Assembly (NCBI GenBank): GCA_051009475.1
Contig: JBPCWO010000371.1
Span: 1 to 10,371 of the forward strand
Length of the DNA stretch: 10,371 nucleotides
Reading direction: 5' to 3'
Source of the DNA: CAXMNX01 sp051009475
GTDB taxonomy: Bacteria > Pseudomonadota > Alphaproteobacteria > Rhodobacterales > Rhodobacteraceae
Shown here: positions 6,077-10,371 of the stretch, one piece after another
Layout: every line of letters begins with the position of its first letter
Numbering within the stretch: the stretch's first letter is position 1
Made by a program: the position numbers and the translations under genes
Notes under the pieces: model-generated
What the model was told of the DNA's origin: nothing
What the model saw: the letters and a program-made list of their open reading frames with translations, nothing else
Databases searched by the model: none

Positions 6077-7249
6077 ATGCCCGACGCTGCAGTAAAACCA
6101 ACCGCGTGCCTGGCGCTTGCGGACGGCACGCTATTTTTCGGCAAAGGCTTTGGTGCGACCGGACAGAAGGTGGCCGAGCTTTGCTTTAATACTGCGATGA
6201 CCGGATATCAGGAGATTATGACCGACCCCTCCTATGCCAGTCAGGTTGTCACCTTCACTTTCCCCCATATCGGCAACGTAGGTATCACACCCGAAGACGA
6301 AGAATCGGCGGATCCTGTGGCCGAAGGGCTTGTGGTCAAATGGGATCCGACCGAGCCGTCGAATTGGCGCGCATCCGGCGACCTGGCCAATTGGTTGGCG
6401 CGTCGTGGTCGGATCGGAATTGGCGGTATCGACACAAGACGGCTTACCCGCGCGATCCGGCAGCAAGGCGCACCTCACGTCGCTCTTGCACATAACCCGG
6501 ACGGCAATTTCGACATTGAAGCGCTTGTTTCCGCGGCGCGCGCGTTTCCGGGCCTTGTTGGGCTCGATCTCGCCAAGAATGTTAGCTGCGCCCAATCATA
6601 CCAATGGAATGAAGCGCGGTGGTCGTGGCCAGAGGGTTTTGTTCAGGGAACCACAACCCGGCATAAAGTTGTAGCTGTCGATTATGGCGCCAAGCGGAAT
6701 ATATTGCGCTGCCTTGCAAGTGCGGGTTGCGACGTTACGGTCCTGCCCGCCTCAGCAACAGCCGAAGAAGTATTTGCGCACAATCCCGACGGACTTTTTC
6801 TGTCAAATGGCCCCGGTGACCCGGCTGCAACCGGCGAATATGCCGTGCCGATGATCAATGATGTCTTGGATCAATCAGAAATACCCGTTTTTGGAATTTG
6901 TCTTGGCCACCAGATGCTTGCGCTCGCGCTCGGTGCAAAAACCGTGAAGATGAATCACGGCCACCATGGTGCCAATCACCCAGTGAAGGACATCGAAACC
7001 GGCAAGGTAGAGATCACGTCAATGAATCACGGTTTTACGGTCGACGGTCAGACGTTGCCCGAGGGCGTGATTGAAACCCATGTCTCGTTGTTCGATGGGT
7101 CAAATTGCGGGATTCGCATGACATCGCGCCCGGTGTTTTCAGTGCAATACCACCCCGAAGCCAGTCCCGGGCCGCAAGATAGTTATTACCTGTTTGAACG
7201 TTTCGCCAAAGCGATGGATGTTCGCGCCAGTGAAACGGTCGAGGCTTAA
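6077..7249 (+). CDS. carA: Carbamoyl-phosphate synthase small (glutaminase) subunit
   Basis: CarA hydrolyses glutamine and channels ammonia to CarB, which makes carbamoyl phosphate for pyrimidines and arginine. The protein is 390 aa, the usual length. The N-terminal CPSase domain (about 6-150) shows LADGTLFFGKGFG, FNTAMTGYQEIMTDPSY and the GIDTRRLTRAIR segment (118-128). The C-terminal class I amidotransferase domain (about 196-380) has the oxyanion region SNGPGDPA (243-250), nucleophile Cys275 in FGICLGHQM, MNHGF (316-320), and His359 with Glu361 in QYHPEASPGP. The catalytic triad is complete. The ATG has AAAGG 8 nt upstream. carB does not adjoin, so this looks like a single gene. Its stop codon TAA lies inside the CtrA-like box described separately. 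Confidence 0.98.
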   Translation: MPDAAVKPTACLALADGTLFFGKGFGATGQKVAELCFNTAMTGYQEIMTDPSYASQVVTFTFPHIGNVGITPEDEESADPVAEGLVVKWDPTEPSNWRASGDLANWLARRGRIGIGGIDTRRLTRAIRQQGAPHVALAHNPDGNFDIEALVSAARAFPGLVGLDLAKNVSCAQSYQWNEARWSWPEGFVQGTTTRHKVVAVDYGAKRNILRCLASAGCDVTVLPASATAEEVFAHNPDGLFLSNGPGDPAATGEYAVPMINDVLDQSEIPVFGICLGHQMLALALGAKTVKMNHGHHGANHPVKDIETGKVEITSMNHGFTVDGQTLPEGVIETHVSLFDGSNCGIRMTSRPVFSVQYHPEASPGPQDSYYLFERFAKAMDVRASETVEA

Positions 7250-7262
7250 CCGCGGATTAACC
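7246..7262. promoter_or_regulatory. CtrA-type binding box upstream of the glycosyltransferase gene
   Basis: TTAACCGCGGATTAACC is an exact TTAA-N7-TTAA, the known recognition pattern of the alphaproteobacterial cell-cycle and motility regulator CtrA, with the CC that often follows each half. It begins at the carA stop and ends 40 nt before the glycosyltransferase ATG. This is close enough to act on a short-leader promoter. A further half-like CTTAAC lies at 7285-7290. The match is direct; the regulation is inferred. Confidence 0.5.
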
Positions 7263-7302
7263 AACAATGCGTTAGCTGCACAGGCTTAACAATGAGCCGT
7301 GA

Positions 7303-9069
7303 ATGCCTCTGTCCAAATCACAGGTCCCCACATTCAGTTCGCGCAGACGATCAGCTGCTTCGGTCTCCAAACGCGCAAAACTGCCTGTGTTGCGGCTGGA
7401 AAACCCTGCGGCGGATGTCCGGCTTCTGGATCTGGTAACACCTGAATACGCAATGCGGCGGGCACTTCTGCCGCTTCGTCGAACTGGCTCAGTTACGCTG
7501 ATCGCTTCGGGCAGCTCGCATGTCTTTCAAAACCAGCAGGCGCATCTTGAGTCGCTGCTCGGTCCAGTTGCGCATGTCGTTATGTCTCCCACGGCTATCC
7601 GCACCGCAATTACCCACGCTCGCGCACCCCAATTAGCGATGCGTGCGCTCCTGCGTACATCGCATCGCGAAAGTTGTCGTAGCTGGTCAAGCGCTTCCAC
7701 CGCGGGAACCGCAGTACTCAGTCTATTCGTTATCGTGGCGGCAAGTTACATTGCACCGTTTTGGCTTTTGGCCTTGCTGGCGATTTGGGCCAGCCTCACG
7801 TTGGTGGCTGTTACCAGCCTGCGCACAATCGCAGCCATGGTGCAACTGCGCGCCGCCCGTCGCCTTGGACAGAATTGGAACAGTGCGCGGATAGGAAACC
7901 CAAGCAAATCGGCGTTTCCATCAATCACGATATTGATCCCGCTTTTTCAAGAATCCGCGATTGCCTACCATCTTGTGAATCGCCTGAAGAAACTGGAATA
8001 CCCCATTGATAAATTAGAGGTTATTTTCGCAGTAGAAACGGAGGATCGCGAAACCGCTGCACTACTAGACGACGTCGAACTTCCCGATTGGATGCAAATC
8101 GTCCGAATTCCTCCAGGAAAATTACGGACAAAACCAAGGGCGATGAACTACGCGCTCGACTTTGCTCAGGGCGAAATCATTGGTGTTTTGGACGCCGAGG
8201 ATGCGCCCGCCGCCGACCAACTTGAAAAAGTAGCCCAGGCCTTTGCCACCGCGCCGCCTGATGTGGCTTGCGTTCAGGGTGTCCTTGATTTCTACAATTC
8301 CCGGAATAATTGGCTCACCCGTTGTTTTACCATTGATTACGCAATCTGGTTCCGACTGGTTCTTCCGGGCCTCGTCAGAATGGGATTTGCCATTCCCCTT
8401 GGCGGCACAACGGTATTTATCAAGCGAAATGTTCTGGAAAAAATCGGAAGATGGGACGCGCACAATGTTACCGAGGACGCCGATCTGGGAATCCGGCTTG
8501 CGCGGCGCGGATATAGAACGGAATTTGTCCAAACTGTCACCAGTGAAGAGGCGACTGCCTCAATCCCTGCCTGGCTTCGGCAACGCTCACGGTGGATCAA
8601 AGGCTATGCAATGACGTGGGCTGTGCACATGCGCCAGCCAATACGCCTTTGGCGCGATCTTGGCCCCAAACGCTTTCTTGGATTTCAGATCCTGTTTCTT
8701 GGAACGCTCTCGCAGTTCGTGCTCGCGCCGGTTCTGTGGTCCTTTTGGTTGGTGCTCTTGGGTTTTTCTCACCCGATTGAAGCGGTCGCTCCTTGGCACA
8801 TTATCGTCGCCTTGGGCGCGCTCTATCTTTTCGCAGAAGTTGCAACGCTCGGCGTTGCAGCGCTGTCGGTCGCGACACCACGCCATCGGAAATTGATCTG
8901 GTGGGTTCCGTTGATGCACTTCTACTTTCCGCTGTCGGCAATCGCCTGTTGGAAAGCTGCGGCGGAATTGGTGTCAAAGCCCTTTTATTGGGACAAGACA
9001 GCGCACGGTGTTTCGGTCAGTCCGGCAGATGCACGTCGGACGCTGCGGCATTGTCGGCATCCTGCCTAA
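7303..9069 (+). CDS. Membrane glycosyltransferase family 2 with GspE_N-like N-terminus
   Basis: A 588-aa inner-membrane GT2 enzyme of the cellulose-synthase-like kind, probably building or exporting a surface polysaccharide; sugar and product are unknown. Residues about 34-115 resemble the small GspE_N/MshEN fold (LLDLVTPEYAMRRALLPLRR, later LESLLGPVAHVVMSPTAIR). Two helices follow at about 134-152 and 154-175. The catalytic domain (about 205-435) carries ETED (245-248), RTKPRAMNYAL (275-285), the metal-binding DAED (297-300), the acceptor-site TEDADL (390-395) and RQRSRW (426-431), the Q-x-x-R-W equivalent. Three or four helices follow at about 459-550. The family is common in alphaproteobacteria by memory. 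The ATG at 7303 has only a weak ribosome site, so the start could be later (Met51). The 3' end overlaps the convergent GntR gene by 53 nt. A CtrA-like box lies just upstream. Confidence 0.9.
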   Translation: MPLSKSQVPTFSSRRRSAASVSKRAKLPVLRLENPAADVRLLDLVTPEYAMRRALLPLRRTGSVTLIASGSSHVFQNQQAHLESLLGPVAHVVMSPTAIRTAITHARAPQLAMRALLRTSHRESCRSWSSASTAGTAVLSLFVIVAASYIAPFWLLALLAIWASLTLVAVTSLRTIAAMVQLRAARRLGQNWNSARIGNPSKSAFPSITILIPLFQESAIAYHLVNRLKKLEYPIDKLEVIFAVETEDRETAALLDDVELPDWMQIVRIPPGKLRTKPRAMNYALDFAQGEIIGVLDAEDAPAADQLEKVAQAFATAPPDVACVQGVLDFYNSRNNWLTRCFTIDYAIWFRLVLPGLVRMGFAIPLGGTTVFIKRNVLEKIGRWDAHNVTEDADLGIRLARRGYRTEFVQTVTSEEATASIPAWLRQRSRWIKGYAMTWAVHMRQPIRLWRDLGPKRFLGFQILFLGTLSQFVLAPVLWSFWLVLLGFSHPIEAVAPWHIIVALGALYLFAEVATLGVAALSVATPRHRKLIWWVPLMHFYFPLSAIACWKAAAELVSKPFYWDKTAHGVSVSPADARRTLRHCRHPA

Positions 9070-9685
9070 GTCGTGCCTCATAAGCTCTTGATATGTGGCT
9101 CTTTAGTTCCAAATACGCCGAGTCACCATCGCCCGCCGATATCGCTTCGACGACTGCGGCGTGTTCACCAAGAGCGATCTCGCTGCGCCCCTTTGCGGCC
9201 AGGGAGGTGGTCGTCATCAATGCCATCGAGCGATAAAGGAGGTCCAGCTGCTGCACCAGATATCGGTTATGCGATGCCAGATGTACTTGTCTATGGAATC
9301 GTCGATTTGTACGGCTGAGTGCCGTTGGGTCATCAACTCGCTTCTGATCCTCTGCCACCATTTCCTTGAGCAGGCGAACTTCCTCTTCGGTTGCGTGTCT
9401 TGCGGCCAACCGCGCTGCCAGCCCCTCAAGCTCAGACCTCACAACATAAAGCTCTGCCATCTGATTGTGATCTAACGACGCTACGATCAGTGACCGGCCG
9501 TCCCGCGCCAAAAGGCTCTGGGTTTCAAGACGCTGCAACGCCTCGCGGATTGGGGTGCGCGACACCCCAAAGCGATCAGCAAGTTCGCTTTCAACCAGAC
9601 GATCGCCTGGCCGATAGGTCCCGCGGTCGATCGCCCGAAGGATCAACTGGTAGGCATCTTTTTGTCCACTGCGCGTCTCCGGCAT
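9017..9685 (-). CDS. GntR-family transcriptional regulator, FCD (FadR-like) subfamily
   Basis: This is a 222-aa DNA-binding repressor or activator. The N-terminal winged helix-turn-helix (about 8-70) has ESELADRFGVSRTPIREALQ at 32-51, the GntR signature. The C-terminal all-helical FCD ligand domain (about 75-205) shows the metal-site pattern: Asn127 with His131 in NRRFH, His175 in GEHAAVVEAI, and His197 in LKSHISRAY. Such proteins usually respond to organic or sugar acids, but the effector is unknown. It is divergent from the HAD gene with a 102-nt gap that holds repeat pairs suitable for an operator, so it may regulate itself and that gene. The ribosome site before ATG 9685 is poor. The last 18 codons (including the stop) lie inside the end of the opposite glycosyltransferase gene; that C-terminal tail (DNAAASDVHLPD) is beyond the FCD fold. 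Confidence 0.93.
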   Translation of the reverse strand: MPETRSGQKDAYQLILRAIDRGTYRPGDRLVESELADRFGVSRTPIREALQRLETQSLLARDGRSLIVASLDHNQMAELYVVRSELEGLAARLAARHATEEEVRLLKEMVAEDQKRVDDPTALSRTNRRFHRQVHLASHNRYLVQQLDLLYRSMALMTTTSLAAKGRSEIALGEHAAVVEAISAGDGDSAYLELKSHISRAYEARLRQDADNAAASDVHLPD

Positions 9686-9750
9686 CGTCTTTGTCCCAAC
9701 CGTCGCTTCAACTCGCCAACGTTATGACTTGGGAGATATAGGAATCAAGC

Positions 9751-9788
9751 ATAACCCGTTGAAAGCCTTGGGTGTGCACGATAACCCA
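9751..9788. promoter_or_regulatory. Operator-like repeats between the GntR and HAD genes
   Basis: ATAACCC occurs at 9751-9757 and 9781-9787, exactly 30 nt apart, about three helix turns. TGGGT (9769-9773) pairs with ACCCA (9784-9788) as an inverted repeat, and TGTGCA occurs at 9773-9778 and 9789-9794. The cluster abuts the HAD start codon, where a repressor would block transcription. It does not match the FadR-type consensus obviously, so assignment to the adjacent GntR protein is a guess. Confidence 0.3.
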
Positions 9789-10371
9789 TGTGCATGATTG
9801 CAAAAGCATTCAATGGTGTCTCGGCGTGGGTGTTCGATCTGGACAATACTCTTTATCCACCCGAGGCTCGCCTGTTCGACCAGATCGAAATTCGAATGAC
9901 ATCATGGGTTGCGCGAGAACTCGGTGTGTCAAACAACGAAGCAGATCGACTCCGGCGGCATTACTGGCGATCCTACGGAACCACGCTGGCCGGGCTGATG
10001 GCCGAACACGACGTTGACCCGGCACCATACCTTACCGACGTGCATGAGATTTCAATGGATCATCTGGTAACCGATCCAGCGTTGACGTACGCGATCAACG
10101 CCCTGTCTGGTCGCCGGATTGTCTACACCAACGGTAGCGAACCTTACGCTCGCCGGGTGCTGGCCGCTCGCGGCCTCGAAAATGCTTTTGACGCTGTATA
10201 TGGCGTTGAACACGCTGATTTTCGCCCCAAGCCCGACCGGGAAGCATTTGAAGCGGTATTTGCCCTTGATGGTATTGATGCAAATTGCGCTGCGATGTTT
10301 GAAGACGACGCCCGAAACCTTGCCGCCCCATTTGAAATGGGCCTTCGCACGGTTCATGTCACGTCTGAGCC
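9788..10371 (+). CDS. Pyrimidine 5'-nucleotidase-like HAD hydrolase (3' end outside window)
   Basis: The frame from ATG 9788 is open to the window edge, giving 194 full codons of an expected ~210-230. It belongs to the haloacid dehalogenase superfamily, SDT1/pyrimidine 5'-nucleotidase type, which dephosphorylates nucleotides or similar small phosphates. All four HAD motifs are visible: DLDNTLYP (17-24; nucleophile Asp17, acid Asp19), TNGS (114-117), Lys148 in RPKPD, and FEDDARN (171-177). The helical cap lies between motifs I and II (about 25-100). An in-frame TAA just upstream (9782-9784) limits the start to 9788 or the Met two codons on (9794). Neither has a Shine-Dalgarno, so initiation may be weak or leaderless. 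It is divergent from the GntR regulator. Confidence 0.92.
   Translation, partial: MCMIAKAFNGVSAWVFDLDNTLYPPEARLFDQIEIRMTSWVARELGVSNNEADRLRRHYWRSYGTTLAGLMAEHDVDPAPYLTDVHEISMDHLVTDPALTYAINALSGRRIVYTNGSEPYARRVLAARGLENAFDAVYGVEHADFRPKPDREAFEAVFALDGIDANCAAMFEDDARNLAAPFEMGLRTVHVTSE

Noticed and set aside
6131..6595. Minus-strand frame of 154 codons
   Set aside because: It is fully inside carA, which has an intact catalytic set; no independent evidence for a second gene.
8122..8532. Minus-strand frame of 136 codons
   Set aside because: It lies antisense to the catalytic core of the GT2 gene and is not protein-like.
1..10371. CRISPR array, toxin-antitoxin pair, phage or defence cassette
   Set aside because: I looked for regularly spaced repeats, paired small genes, integrases and nuclease motifs on both strands and saw none; the coding content is mostly housekeeping.

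Overview
The window looks like ordinary chromosome from an alphaproteobacterium, most likely Rhodobacterales (Roseobacter-type). This rests on the GC-moderate coding style and on the close fit, by family memory, of CtaD, LipB (with its insert before the catalytic Lys), CarA, the GT2 protein and the HAD nucleotidase to versions common in that order. A divergent GatB/YqeY-like gene next to carA and a ctaD locus away from the other cox genes also fit. No search was run, so the taxonomy is an inference.

Layout, left to right. Bases 1-572 hold the 3' end of a long-chain mannitol/polyol dehydrogenase (+). Bases 573-1078 are about 500 nt without an intact gene: short repeats with an AAGCGG core, several hairpins, and a minus-strand open frame of 63 codons that looks like a broken gene end. 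That remnant stops about 30 nt from the 3' end of a tRNA-Leu(GAG) gene (-, CCA encoded), which is followed by its own hairpin. Then come lipB (+, octanoyltransferase) and, convergent with it, a phytanoyl-CoA dioxygenase-family gene (-). Divergent from that is ctaD (+, cytochrome c oxidase subunit I) with a strong Shine-Dalgarno. Next is a small three-helix membrane protein (+, GTG start), then a GatB/YqeY-like gene (-), which is divergent from carA (+). A perfect CtrA-type box (TTAA-N7-TTAA) overlaps the carA stop and precedes a membrane glycosyltransferase of family 2 (+). The tail of that gene overlaps the end of a GntR/FCD regulator (-). The regulator is divergent from a pyrimidine 5'-nucleotidase-like HAD gene (+), which runs off the right edge.

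Functionally this is a housekeeping patchwork: lipoate attachment, terminal respiration, carbamoyl phosphate for pyrimidine and arginine synthesis, a tRNA, and a few accessory enzymes. Most genes appear to be single transcription units. I see no CRISPR, intact insertion sequence, phage or defence system. The parts most worth a second look are the repeat and gene-remnant region beside the tRNA, the CtrA-like box before the glycosyltransferase with its GspE_N-like N-terminus, and the operator-like repeats between the GntR and HAD genes.
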